DNA from: Paragordius varius
Taxonomy: Eukaryota; Nematomorpha
Assembly (NCBI GenBank): GCA_964247055.1
Contig: OZ176053.1
Location: 6,696,001 to 6,760,000 of the forward strand
Direction of reading: 5' to 3'
Length of the DNA stretch: 64,000 bases
The notes beneath the pieces were generated by a model. That model saw nothing but the letters and a program-made list of their open reading frames with translations. It did not search any database and was not told where the DNA came from. The translations under genes and the position numbers were made by a program. This document shows positions 1 to 13,300 of the stretch, one piece after another. How positions within the stretch are numbered: the first letter of the stretch is position 1; each line of letters begins with the position of its first letter.

Positions 1-1194
1 ATTTTAGGCTATTTATATATTGAAAATATCGCCTAAAATGATAATAAACATTAATATTTCAGATTTTATCATTATTTTTTGAATTATCCTTAATTATCCT
101 TAATTTTCACTTTTTGCCCGATTTCGATTTCTCTCAATATTTTAAAAGCTAGGTTGTCAACGAATAAAATTTTTGCGGAAAATGAATACGCTGGTCATAA
201 GCTATCTCATGAAAAAAAAATTTTTCGTTAAAAATTTTTTTGCACACAGTGTATATATATATATCTAAGGATGGATGTTTTTATATAGCCCGATTTTGGA
301 CGCAGTATTATGATAGGGGACATCTTTCAAAATATTTTTTTGTATATTTGAAAAACGAATGATTTATTTAAAATTTTAAAACATTTAAACAAATGATGCG
401 TATAACCGATCCGACTTGTGGTCATTTAATACGATCATTTTCTTGACTTGGAAAATAATTTGGTTTTTGATTTATTCAACCTTTTGTCGGAGAATGAGTA
501 CACAAATGGTTCACTAAAAATTTAAATGATTACATTTGTTTTTCATATCAAAGAAAATGCGTAAAAATGTTACTTTACTCTCATATCTGTGTATAATTTT
601 TTTTATTTTGTTTAACACTTCATGTTTAACTTTTGTCTAGTTTTATATTTCAGAGCTCAATTTAGTAAATAAGCTAAGGTTTTGAAAATTGTTTTTGTTA
701 AAATTTAATTAGCAATTGTTATTAGTATTGAAAAAAGCTAATATTTTTTACAGTTTTGAGACTTCTAGAATCTAAAATTGGAACTCTTTAAAACACGACA
801 ATATCAAGTTTTTGCTAGTAAAATGTAGCCTAAAAGCTTTTTTTAGTTAATTATTTACATTTTCTAACCAAAATATAATATTAGCCCGTTGCATTAGCAA
901 TTAAAAAAATTAAAGCAAAAATAGCGGCGAAAAACTTTGATCTGAGGATTTTTTTACAATTTTCATTTTTTTAAATTTGTCTAATGTGCCTTAAAGGCTA
1001 AAGTAGGCATATTATAAAATTCGGCAGTCTAATACCTTAAATTTTAAGATGATCAAATTTCAAATCGCTCTGGAATATTTAACTTCAAAAGGTCATGGAG
1101 TTTTAAAATTGGATTTTCAGCTAAATTTTTAACAGCGGATAATTTTCATAAGAATCGATGGTATTTTCTAAAAATGTTTGCAAAGTTGTTACAG
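1..1194. other. Intronic or upstream A+T-rich sequence, no gene seen
   Basis: No coding region or structured repeat could be supported here. It precedes the first recognisable exon of the ADAMTS-like gene, which by its content is internal to the protease domain, so this is most likely intron. Signal peptide, propeptide and early catalytic exons should lie to the left of the window. Confidence 0.5.
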
Positions 1195-1368
1195 ATTAAA
1201 TTCTTTGAGCAGATATATAATTTACCTTTATATCAATAAAGCTGAAGAATTAATATTTATAGGTGTTACTGGCTTAGCAAATTTATGCAAAGTGGATGAA
1301 AGCTGTTTTTTAGTTCATCCGAAAGGCGCAGCTACAGCTCTAACAATAGCACATGAAATCGGACATTT
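1195..1368 (+). CDS. ADAMTS-like exon 1: zinc-binding helix
   Basis: Acceptor is gttgttacag before 1195, donor GTAATT at 1369. It encodes GLANLCKVDESC followed by AHEIGH, the typical lead-in to the metzincin active site, with the catalytic Glu intact. An alternative, weaker acceptor is at 1240-1241 (ataaag). Confidence 0.85.
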
Positions 1369-4300
1369 GTAATTATTACATAATATTAATTACAATATTT
1401 GTTAAATAAGCCAGTGCATATGCCTTACCGGTTTAACTATAGAAGACGAACGAAAAGTACGTGCTCATTAATTTGACACACCATATTGTTTATTTGATTT
1501 TGAATAACATAACACTCACAATGAGTCCGAACACTAGCTTCTTGTCATTCAGTAATCGAATTTTGTAATTGTAAAAAAACATTTGTCGCACCCCTTGCTT
1601 TTCCTCGGAAGTAAAATACTGTTAAATGTCATTTTACCGACATATACGGAACAAGCAACATCGATCAAATCATGTGAAAATTTCGTAAATTTAAAAGATG
1701 AAATCTTGCAAAAGAGATCTTTGGCAGAAAACTAACATCCATGACGAAAAGCAATCAGACGCCTGATGGGAAAAAATCGCAAAATGATTTGTGAAACCTG
1801 ATCCAGGAAAGGGTATCATTTTTATGCCGAATCGTAACGAGTGATGAGAAGCGGCTTTATTTGGTTAATCCAAAGTGGGAAATATCGTGTGCACCTTACC
1901 AAGGTGATTCATCAACAGCCTAAATTGCTTTATCAAGACCATGTTCTATGTTTGGTAAGATCAAAGCAGCATTGTATATTATTAACTTTTAAACCGAGAT
2001 AAAGTTAATACACCAAGTCAACAAATGAGGAATCTGTTTATCGATTGAAAAACGACCGGAATGAGCCAGAAGACATGGCAAAGTAGTTTGGCCACATGAC
2101 AATGCTCGTCTTAAACAGCAAACTAGTGAAACACACCGTAAAATCGTAATAAAAAATTTTTTAGTTTCCGTCCTCTCTTGACCTGGCACCTTTTGATCAT
2201 TACGTCTTGGCATCAATAGGCCACCTCACAGAAAAGCGCTTCAATAGTTTCGAAGCTAAAGAGTTTGCTAAATTTGCAAAAAATAATCAGTTTTTCTGGC
2301 TTGACATTAATATACACATGAGAATTGGGGAAGGTGTGTAAGCCGATGTACAATATTTTGAATAAAACTTATAATTGAATACCCTTCAAATACTTGTGAT
2401 TATCACGAATACTAAAACAAATATTATTATATGGCAACCCTATGCTTTTACAAACCTTGATTTTTTCTGACCAAAATAATTTTAACTGTCCAAATAGTCT
2501 TTCCAATTTCCATCTCTATTCCATAATCATCCTTGAAATATAACTTAATTATGTATATTGTTTTTTTAAAGTCGTTTAGTCTACGTGTTATCTATATATA
2601 TTCAATTTTTATTATTTGGCTACACTTGGGAACTGATAATGCAAGAGAGCTAAATGCATTTTCTAATATTATAATATACGATGCACATATAAATGCGTAG
2701 GATGGGTGCTATACATGATAATTCCGAATCCTGCAATCACACCCAAAAAGGCATTATGAATTATGTTCATGGCAAAGATATTATATGGTCAGAATGCAGT
2801 ACCAATGCCATCAATATCTATTTAAAGTTTACCTAGATTTATTAATATTTTTATTTTTGAGTAAAATTTTGTGGTACATTTTTACGTTTTACAAAAAATT
2901 TATAAATATAGTAAATCCATGGCCCTTTTTATTGTAATGTCGTTGTTAGGAAAATTAATTGTAGAAAGAAACAAAGGTAAAAATAGTAAAACTTGAAAGT
3001 TATTTATTCGTTTTTCATTGTCTTTATATAACATTTTTTCAACATAATTTGCATGATATAAATTAAACAAATAAAATTTCGAGTAATTAATGAATATATT
3101 ATTTACATAATACAAAAATATAGAAATATAGATTATTATGCAAATATCACTAAAATTTTTATCATACATAAAAAAATATAATTAAAATTGCATTTGTAAT
3201 ATGTAATAATGTCTTTTTTGGTTTTAAATAATGAAAAATTTGTATTAGTTTTGTAAAGAACTCTTAGTTTTAAGGGATCTCTAACTTATTGATTTATTAT
3301 TACCCGTTCGATACCTAGAAATAAATATACATGTCCCATTAATGATTTTTTAATTTCATTTTTTTAATAAACTTATTTTAACATTTTAAGTATTAGTATT
3401 TCAAAATTTTGCTATAAATTCATAAAAATATATTTAAAATTTTTTTAGTTACGGACTGGGTTAATTAAATGCTTTAACTAAAATTCAAAAACCAGTGCAA
3501 CAAAATGCTTTTCTGCAAAACTATATTTTAAACGATTTTTAATCCTTAAAAGAACTTAGCATATAATATATATTTTGGTAAAATCTGATTTTTGCATTTT
3601 AGGCCCTTATAAATAATTGCGATTTTGCCAAATTTAAGTCACTTAAACTCATGAAAATGTTTAGAAGAAAATTCCTAAGGAAGCTGATTTTTGATAACAT
3701 ATTTTAGGGTTCATGCAATCAAACCTTTAAACTTTAAAGTTTATTATCATTCCTAAAATACTAAAATTGGAAAACTCAATTTTAAACTCAAAATTTTGAT
3801 CCTCTATTTATATTAGTTAATCCTTTTATATTAAAAAAAAAATAACATGATCTCACCGTTTGCACTACAACTTTAGCTGAAAATAATTTTCGATATGATT
3901 ATAAAAAACACGATGGATCCCTTGTCCAATACTTTGCTATCCTGCAAATGAAATTCGATCATGATTAATGAAATAATTTAATTTTTGGCATTATGCGTTA
4001 TTTTGTTATCTAAAAAAATTTTCCAGGCACATTAATATAACATTCTACATCTTTTCTGGTTCTATTCCTAAAATATTTTTATATTTTTAGATCTCCCTGG
4101 AGCAAATGTCTAACAGTAAAAAGCATTACACGAGAGCCTCATTCATTCGCGCCAGATATACAGTATCCGAGAAATTACTCAAGCGCTTGCACCTTTAACA
4201 AGGAGTTCATAAACATTTGTGAGGTTTAGATGATTTAAACCATTTATATTTTTTATTTAATCAAATACGTAAAATTAAACTATGTCAAATTTAATCATCA

Positions 4301-7300
4301 TGAAAAAACTTAACTCTCGCTATATATAAATATTTGTTCAGTTGGATGTCTTGGTCAAACACAACTTTTTTATTGCAAAGTCATATCTAAATTCATATAG
4401 GATTTTATGTAATTTTAAACGTTAGAATTTTAAGTCAACGCCTCGATTTATTTCCATCTTGGAGTAAAAATCATGTTTTACAGAATATATATTTTGCATT
4501 TAATAATTTATGTCATTTATTAATATGATTAAATAATATCGATTCCAAAAAAAAAACTTTAGAACTTAAATATTGATGTTTACATAAAAAATGTCTAACT
4601 TATATATTTAAAACAAAAATGATAAATTCTAATTTGCCAATTTTATATTGTAATTTACTAATTAAACAACTGGATTCTAAAAAAACTATTCAGAGTTATC
4701 GATTAAAATGCAAATTACCACCATTTTTATTACCTATATAAAATACCAAGTAAAGAAAATTATTTAACATGACACTGACATATGATTTAGATATACATAA
4801 TATACCAATCTTGCAACGATTTTAATTGTTGATAGGTCTATCCTAATAAAGGCGAAATGTTAACATATTTAAAGTTGGTTTTGTATTAACCGAAGCTTTT
4901 TTTGACCAATTTAACATATTATAATTTAGCAAAACCTCCATATCATTTTTAAAAGGTTTGGTGTTTTGCTCCAGATTTTTAGGCTGATTATCCAGAAAAT
5001 ACTGATAATCAAATGTTGGGAGTTCGGATTATTCATTATATAATATGACGTGTGTCCCGTAATGAATTTAAAATTGTGAAAACCCGTCATTACTTTATCT
5101 AGTTTACAAAACCTATTTCAAAATTTGACTATAACAAATGAGTTTATTTTATTATAGAAAGCCACATGCAGTAATTTATGTTGCAATTATACATATGGAA
5201 TCTTTATGGGTTATGAAAATTTTATGGGTGCCTCCTGTGATCCCGAAACTGGGAAGTTGACTCAAATGGTATTAATAGAATTTAAATTTTATAATATAGC
5301 AAACATTAGCACAATTAATAATCAATGAATTTTAGTTGAAAACAGCCTATATTAAACAAAAATTATAAAATATTAAGGTTATTAAAATTTATATAAAAAT
5401 TCGTTGATGTTTGTTCCTACTATTTTAAACCTACTAATTCTTCCTAATCCATAATTATGGATTACAAAAATAATAATAATTAGTACAATGCAATAATTGG
5501 ACGCAATTAACTTTATTAGCACGGGGCTCACTCCATTATTTTAAATATATGATTAGAAGACAATTTATATAATCTGCTACTAACAACTGATCTTTTTAAT
5601 CCCTATTTTTAAGTGGATGGTTATTAAAAATATGTAAATATACTTGATTGTTTTTTTAACGTAAGTGAATAGAGCGTCAACATTAATGGGGGTCAAAATT
5701 TTATATAACCTCCAGACTTGGTAGATTTAAATTTCAACACAAAGAAGGAATATATTAAAAAAACCTATCTCTCATATTTTTTCGCCTAGATGAAAAATCC
5801 TAATTTTCAATTTAACACATAATCAAATCGCATTTTGTTAAATATATATATATATATATATATGCAAAAACAGGTATTCATATAGCGTTGGTTTTGTTCC
5901 TCAATACAAATTTAGAATAATAATTCTGTGCCGAAAATTCAAAGTTCATTTAGAAGTCATATTTATGTTAGGAAATGCAAGAGATTTAATGAAATTAATT
6001 TTATAAAATAAGGCAGCTTTTGGTTAAATTCTGGGAGTTAAGTTACATGCCTGTGAAACTACATGCAGAAACCATTTTTATTTTATCCAATTTTAAACCA
6101 TGCTAGAACTTAATCTCTGTTCCCTTTTTTATGCAACCCTTTTGATTCATTTTATAAAAAATATAAAATTACCATTATCTAGGTAATGTTTGCCTTAATT
6201 TAAACCATTCCATTTACTATCCAGAACAAAAAGCTTAATTTTAAAACATATATTTTTGGTTATTTTGCCGGTATAATATTCATCAACTACTGATTGTTTG
6301 TAGTAGTATGAATATTCTATTTTGTTAACACCACTCAATTCATGTTGCATCAGTTATTTTATATTTGAATATTATATATATATTTCGTGTAAAGCTTATC
6401 TGTTGTTGAGAATACCCATTGTGTAACGTCTATGCAAATAAGGCATGCACACATAAAAAGAACTTGTGATATAATAGCCAGTCACTTTTTTATTTTGGTT
6501 TTCTTTTTATCGCTCAACTCTATTTTAATATACCATATTGCTATACGTGAATAAATCAACTTTACATTTGGTGCCGTGTTAGCTTTCAATGAAGCGTTGG
6601 ACATTTCAAAACTGATTTTGGAGCCTTTTAAGGAACCGATGAATTTTACGCAATATATACGTCACATCAGGAGAGTCTTAAATTCCAAAAATATCGAATC
6701 CAATGACACCACAATGAAACGCACCTTTCTCGCTTTCGGCGGTATTCAAGTAATAATGAAAATCGAAACTTTAGCATACCCAAAACTCATAGATGACATG
6801 GAATGGGAGGAAATTGCAACATTGGCCACTCAGATATATTCACCAATCAGCAGCCTATGGTTAAATCGAGTTGAATTCTACCGATTAAAAAAAAATGCCA
6901 GATGAATCAGTCATGGATTTCCTGGAACGTCTGAAAGCAAAGTGTGAAGCCGGGAAATTTGAAGGGGATATTCAGTCAAAATTACGCGATTTATTCCTGG
7001 TAGGTCTTGAAAATCCCAGAGTCTAACGCGAAATTCAATCCAAATATCCAGTGGCAAAAAGGACGGGGTCCGGTAAACCTTCAAGCGATTGTAGACATCG
7101 CTTATTCCTATGAATTAGAAGATAAAAAGGTTCACGACATCAGAGATAATAATGATATGAACAATAATAATACCAGTGAACTTCCTTCAAGTATCCAACC
7201 AGTTGTTAATGATAATAATACAATCAATCAAATAACCCGAAAGCTATGTAGTAATTGTGGGTATCGACATGGTTCCGCCACCTGTCCGGCAAAAGGAAAA

Positions 7301-10300
7301 CGGTGTTTCAATTGCGACAAATGGAATCATTTCAGCACAGTATGCAAGGCATCGTTCCGACGGCCGTCAATCCGCACCATGACTAGCCCGAACAACACCC
7401 CCCGGATCCAAGTATTAATAAATAATATACCAACAACGTTTATCTACGATACGGGGGCCGAGGTATCCGTTATTGGCAAGCGCACTTGGGTAAATATTGG
7501 TCGACCTCGTTTGCTCCCAGCTCCAAATTTGCGAACCTACAATGATGGCCCGATAGAAGTACTCGGAAAATCGATGATTTCAGTGGTTTTGAACGAAGAG
7601 GAGAAGTGCCTGCCCTGCGTGGTGACGCAAACTAACCCGCCAGCCGTGTTCGGGATGAATTGGATGCGGGCGTTTCGGTTAGAATTCCCAAAAAATGTTT
7701 TTTAAGTTTTACATACGCAAGCACCTAATAATAAAATGTTATTTGATTGTTTTGACAAATTGTTTTCAGACGAGTTAGGTACTTTCAAGGGGCCCCCAAT
7801 AAAATTATTTATCGACCCCGGGTCCAAACCTAAAGTTTTTCCTTGTCGTAGGGTACCTTTAACTCTAAAACCTTTAGTAGAAAATGAAATTAATAGATTA
7901 AAACTCAAAATACTCCGACCTATCGATCCGACCCAAACCCCAATAACATGGGCCTCTCCCACAGTAAATATAATTAAAGGAAATGGAGAAATTAGGATAT
8001 GTGCCGATTTCCGAATTAGTATCAACCGTTATTTAGCAAAGGATTCTCATCTGATACCTACTTTTGACGAGTTGGCCACCAAAGTGGCAAATGGGATAAT
8101 TTTTTCCACTTTAGACCTGAAAGATGCTTACCTACAATTTCCGATAGACCGGGTCACAGACGCTAGTAACCATCACAACTCACAAAGGGTTTTATGCTTA
8201 CCAACGACTTCCATTCGGATTAACTTCAGCACCTATGATCTTTCAAAGATGCATGGACAATCTTTTAAAGGACATACCTGGTATTTGTGTGTACCTGGAT
8301 GATGTCTTAATTTCCGGAGTTACCAGGGAGGAACATGATCAAAGATTAAGGGAAGTATTTAGAAGGTTACAAGAGGCGGGATTACGATTGCGCCGAGACA
8401 AATTGCAAATTGGCATCTCACGAGTCAAATACATGGGGTACGTGATTTCTGACCAAGGTATTGAGCCGTCCAATGAAAAATTAGAGGCGATTAAAAATTG
8501 TCCGACACCTACAAACAAAACTGAGCTTGGTTCGTTCTTAGGCTTAATAAATTTTCATAAGCGGTTTATACCAAACTGTCACCCACACCTAGCAACCTTA
8601 CACAAGTTAAGTGGAAAGAATACACCGTGGCGGTGGACCCCGGCAGATGATAGTGAATTCGCGAAAGCAAAAAGCTTGCTAACCAGGCCCCCCGCTTTAA
8701 TGCCATTTAACGACCGTTTGCCCTTGTTGATCGAAACAGATGCTTCCAACAAGGGGTTTGGGGCAATACTGTTTCATAAGACCCCACAGGGGAAACGCCC
8801 AATTTTTTACGCGTCACGAACTTTTTCAATAGCAGAAAAGGGTTATTCCACGATAAAAAGAGGCCAAGGCCATAGTGTTTGCCCTAGAAAAATTTAAATA
8901 CTTTATATATGGAAGATCGTTCGAGATATATACAGATCATAAACCGCTGGTGTCACTATTTGGGCGGAAGAGAGATATCAACAACATTAATAATAGCAAA
9001 CTGCTCAGGTGGATATCAAATACCATCGGGTACGAGTATGAAATATTTTACAAGAAAGGGGAAAAAACTTAGCCGACGCGTTGTCGAGACTTCCAATAGA
9101 GCATAGCCAACCAGATGATGAAGATGACGCGGCCACCAAGCAGGTACGATTTTTGGCTCTAAAAACGCTGGATGTAAATAAGAAAGTGGTCGAAGAGGCA
9201 ACGATCACTGACCAACGGTTATCAAATAAAAATGCTCTCAGGACAAACAGTTGGATCGACGAGGATCTGAAACCTTTTTTAAAACATAAAAACGACTTGG
9301 AGTGTTGTTATAATCTGTTATACCTGAATGATCGCTTAGTGATACCACAAGCGATGCAGGAAGCGATATTGAAACTTCTGCATGTGGGACACAGCGGGCT
9401 AAAAACAATGAAAGCCCAAGCCCGGTGTTCGGTATTTTGGCCCGAATTAGACACCGATCTAGCGAATTATGTGGAAAGGTGCGAGGCTTGCCAAACCTAT
9501 CGACCTAACGCACCTGAAAATCTTCCCTATCGATGGAATTTTAACACTTTGACATGGGAAAGGTTACATATAGATGTTGCTGGACCGGTGGACGGATATT
9601 ATTGGTTAGTGAATGACTATCGATAGCGCCTAACGGTGGGTAGAGATAGATCTTCTTAAATCAATAACGAGTCAAAGCGTTTTAAATTGCCTGGAAAAAC
9701 ACATCGCACGATTTGGTTTTTCCCGCCAAATTGTGACCGATAATGCCACGTATTTTACTTCAAGAGAATTTACGACTCTCCTAAATCAGATAAATATAAA
9801 GCACATCTGTGCAGCACCGTATCACCCCAAAACAAACGGTCTAGTAGAGAGAGTAATAAAGACATTAAAAACGAAATACGCCGCTACTAAGACCCAACAA
9901 ATGCATGCATATGAAGCTATCAACACGGTCCTTTATTCGTATCGAACTAGCATGCATCTTCGCTAAAAGAAACGCCTTTCGCCATATTCCTAAAACGGCG
10001 TGTACACAATCCTATCTCTTGGGTAAAAACAACCCCTGTCGAATTTATAGAGCACGAAAATGAACCGAGACGCGAATTCCAACAAGACGATCCTGTCTAT
10101 ATTAAAAATGAAATAGCCTTAGGCTGGCGGCCAGGTCACATTCGGGAGAGAAGCGGGTTACTCTCGTATGAAGTGCAAGATGAGGAAGGGATTCGAAAAC
10201 GTAAACATGCAGATCAGTTACGACGTAGGTCAAGAGGGAATTCATACGAAACTAATCCCTTAATAGAGCATAAATATCCCAGCGTCGAAAGTGTCCCGGG

Positions 10301-13300
10301 TCATGTCGAGGGAGCCCACTCCGAACAAACCTTCCATCCCACCTCGGAATCTCAAATAGTCCATGCCCCAACTCCTGCTACCTCATGGCAAGACGTAGCC
10401 CCAGAATCGCTGACGCCTATAGAGGCCACACCCGACGTGGTAAAGGAGATTTCTGACCTACCCGAGCGTAGATATCCGCTAAGAAGACGGCAGCCTCCCG
10501 ATCGTTTAAACTTATAGGTATAATGTACGAACACGACAGCCCCCGTGGTTAACTTAGGGGGAAAGTAATGTAAGGTTATAATATTCTATTTTGTTAACAC
10601 CCTCAATTCATGTTGCATCAGTTATTTTGTATTTGAATATTATATATATACCTTTTCCCAGTCTAAATAAACGTTTTCCCAGTCAATCGAAACATTTTCC
10701 CAATCAATCGAAACGTTTTCCCAGTCAATCGAAACGTTTTCCCAGTCAATCGAAACATTTTCCCAGTCAATCGAAACGTTTTCCCAGTCAATAGAAACAT
10801 TTTCCCAGTCAATAAAAACATTTTCCCAATCAATAAAAACGTTTTCCCAGTCAATAAAAACGGTTTTATTTTTGATGATAAATATCAAAACAAGACATAA
10901 AAATAACTTTCAACTATTATCAGCGCAATATTAGAATATTATTTTTTTATAAAAACACAATTATTGAATGACCATTTTCCAAGTATATTCCAGTGCACAT
11001 CATTAATGATTTATTCTTTAAAAATCATATTTTTGGAATTTGAGATGTATTTGCATTATTTGCGGCTAACTTACAAATATAGTTACGGATGAAATATTAA
11101 AAATAAAAATAATATACCATTTTTATCTCAAAGGTCATTTAACACTTCATATTGGAATTTTATAATATTTATCATTTCATCGGGTGCCCAACTCGGCGTG
11201 CCGAGTATCTTTGTGCGGCCCGCGAAAAATTTGGAAATCCATATGCAATATGCCCACAAAATCTTAGTAATATTCATACTTCTTTCGCAATTATTCTGAA
11301 TGAGTCTATTAAATTGGCAACAAATTAAAAAAAATGTTATATTTTTGTATTTTACAGTCTTATGTCTAATCGAAAAATTATTAATGAAATACATCAAATG
11401 CGGAACGCTGTGCTTTTTGAGTAATGCGGCCCGCGAAGCCCTTTGGTTAGACACCCCTGTTTTCTAATATCTTTTTATTAATTTTTTTTTAATCAAAAAC
11501 ATTTTTATCGAAAAAATTTTTGTTTAAATATTTTTTCCGACAGTATTTTTATAGAAAAACTTAAAAAGTTTAGAGACTGTTTTGAAGCTTTCGGCAAATA
11601 TTAATGCGAACTATCAATAAATCAAAAAATATTATCTTAAATACATCTCAAATTCCAAAAATTAATTTTTAAAGAATAAGTGATTAATGATTGTGCACTG
11701 GAATATACTTGGAAAATGGTAATTTAATGATTGTGTTTTTATAAAAAAATAATATCCTAATATTACGCTGATAATGGCTGAAAGTTATTTTTATGTCTTG
11801 TTTTGATATTTATCATCAAAAATAAAACCGTTTTTATTGACTGGGAAAACGTTTTTATTGATTGGGAAAACGTTTCGATTGACTGGGAAAATGTTTCGAT
11901 TGACTGGGAAAACGTTTCGATTGATTGGGAAAATGTTTCGATTGACTGGGAAAACGTTTATTTAGACTGGGAAATGGTATATTTCGTGTTAAAGCTTATC
12001 TGTTGTTGAGAATAACCATTGTGTAACGTCTATGCAAATAAGGCATGCACAAATAAAAAGAACTTGTGATATAATAGCCAGTCATCTTTTTTATTTTGGT
12101 TTTCTTTTTATCGCTCTACTCTATTTTAATATACCATATTGCTATACGTGAATAAATCAACTATACACATATGGTTTTGGTTATTTTGCCGGTATAATAT
12201 TCATCAACTACTGATTGTTTGTGGTAGTATGTTAGACTATTATTAAGTATATATATAGTTTTGTTCATACCAAGTTAAAACTAATTAATTATCATTTTAA
12301 AATATTATTATATTTTTTTCCATATGAAGAATCAAACTGATTATAAATGTTTTGGATTAAAATGTGTAAGAAAACCGACAAATTTAACTTCGAGTTGGGG
12401 AAGCTGGAGTGCTTGGAGTCCCTGCAATGGAAACTATCACGTAGGAATCAGGGCCAAACGAAGACGATGTGAATACGATAGCGACTATGCACCACCGTGT
12501 CAGGGAAAACCATTAAAAATCAAGACATGCTTGCTAAAAGTATACATTCTAAAAATAGAGTTTATTTTTGGCCAATTGGTAGGTAATAAAATAGCGTATG
12601 AGTATAAAAACAAATAGTTGAAATTACAATTTTTTACCATATTAAATTTTAGTTAATGGACCAAATTGTTTTCTATCATAAGTATAATTACTATTGGCCA
12701 ACAATATTAAGAAATGATCAACATTATGTCCATACTGTATTTGAGTTAGATACTTAAACAACCGTTCTTTCCACCCTTATTTATAGGCTTTTATTGAAAA
12801 AATTGGCATAACCATAATTCTAGAGTATTATGAGTTCTGGTAGGAACCAGATTCTGTAAGTCAATTTATAATTATTTCATCCGACAAAAATATTAAATAT
12901 ATTTTTCTCGCCATTTAATGAATTAGCACATAAAGATAAAAACGACATTTCATTTTGACTTTTGGTAGAATGGCTAATTCAGATGTGTAATATATGCGTG
13001 CGCATATAATAAAGTTTATACCCGGTACAATTTTTTATGACTGTATGTGTCGCTGTTAACACTGGGCAGGCTAGTGATAAATAATTTATTGTTCTTAAAA
13101 TAATAAAAATATAACAACGAGATATTCTACACTGTAATTAAAATATAATTTAAATTCTCTATCCAAAATTTAAGAATGTTAGTATCTTTTCCAATACATG
13201 AAACTAAAAACAAATGAATAATATTGATAAATTTTTTTAAAACTAAATGCAGTAGCCTATGGCATAAAACACTATTAGTCCATAAAAGAATAAAAAATGT

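Larger units (their letters stand above)
6311..12167 (+). mobile_element. Ty3/gypsy LTR retrotransposon, decayed, in intron 4 of the ADAMTS-like gene
   Basis: Left LTR 6311-6566; right LTR about 10569-10650 plus 11978-12167, split by a foldback insertion. The LTRs are very similar by eye. A primer-binding site (6569-6582), gag, pol and a purine tract follow in normal order: gag, zinc knuckles, protease, RT, RNase H, integrase. The element lies in the same orientation as the host gene. No env-like frame was found. Several frameshifts and stops break gag and pol. Left and right LTR starts differ: the right begins TGTAAGGTTAT before the shared AATATTC, while the left lacks those bases and runs straight from the 64-bp flanking repeat. 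Confidence 0.92.
10569..12167 (+). repeat. Right LTR of gypsy element, interrupted
   Basis: LTR sequence 10569-10650 resumes at 11978 and ends at 12167. The interruption falls in the TA run that is continuous in the left LTR, with TATA repeated on both sides of the insert. Confidence 0.85.

Noticed and set aside
1242-1368. Shorter version of ADAMTS-like exon 1 using the acceptor at 1240-1241
   Set aside because: The upstream acceptor at 1194 has a better context and gives a family-like lead-in; kept as alternative only.
10651-10865. Regular direct repeats resembling a CRISPR array
   Set aside because: Units are contiguous 21-bp tandem copies with no spacers, in a eukaryotic transposon.
10640-10888. 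Open frames made of repeated IDWENV units (and the mirror set at 11803-12009)
   Set aside because: They arise because the 21-bp minisatellite is a multiple of three without stops; it is the arm of a foldback element.
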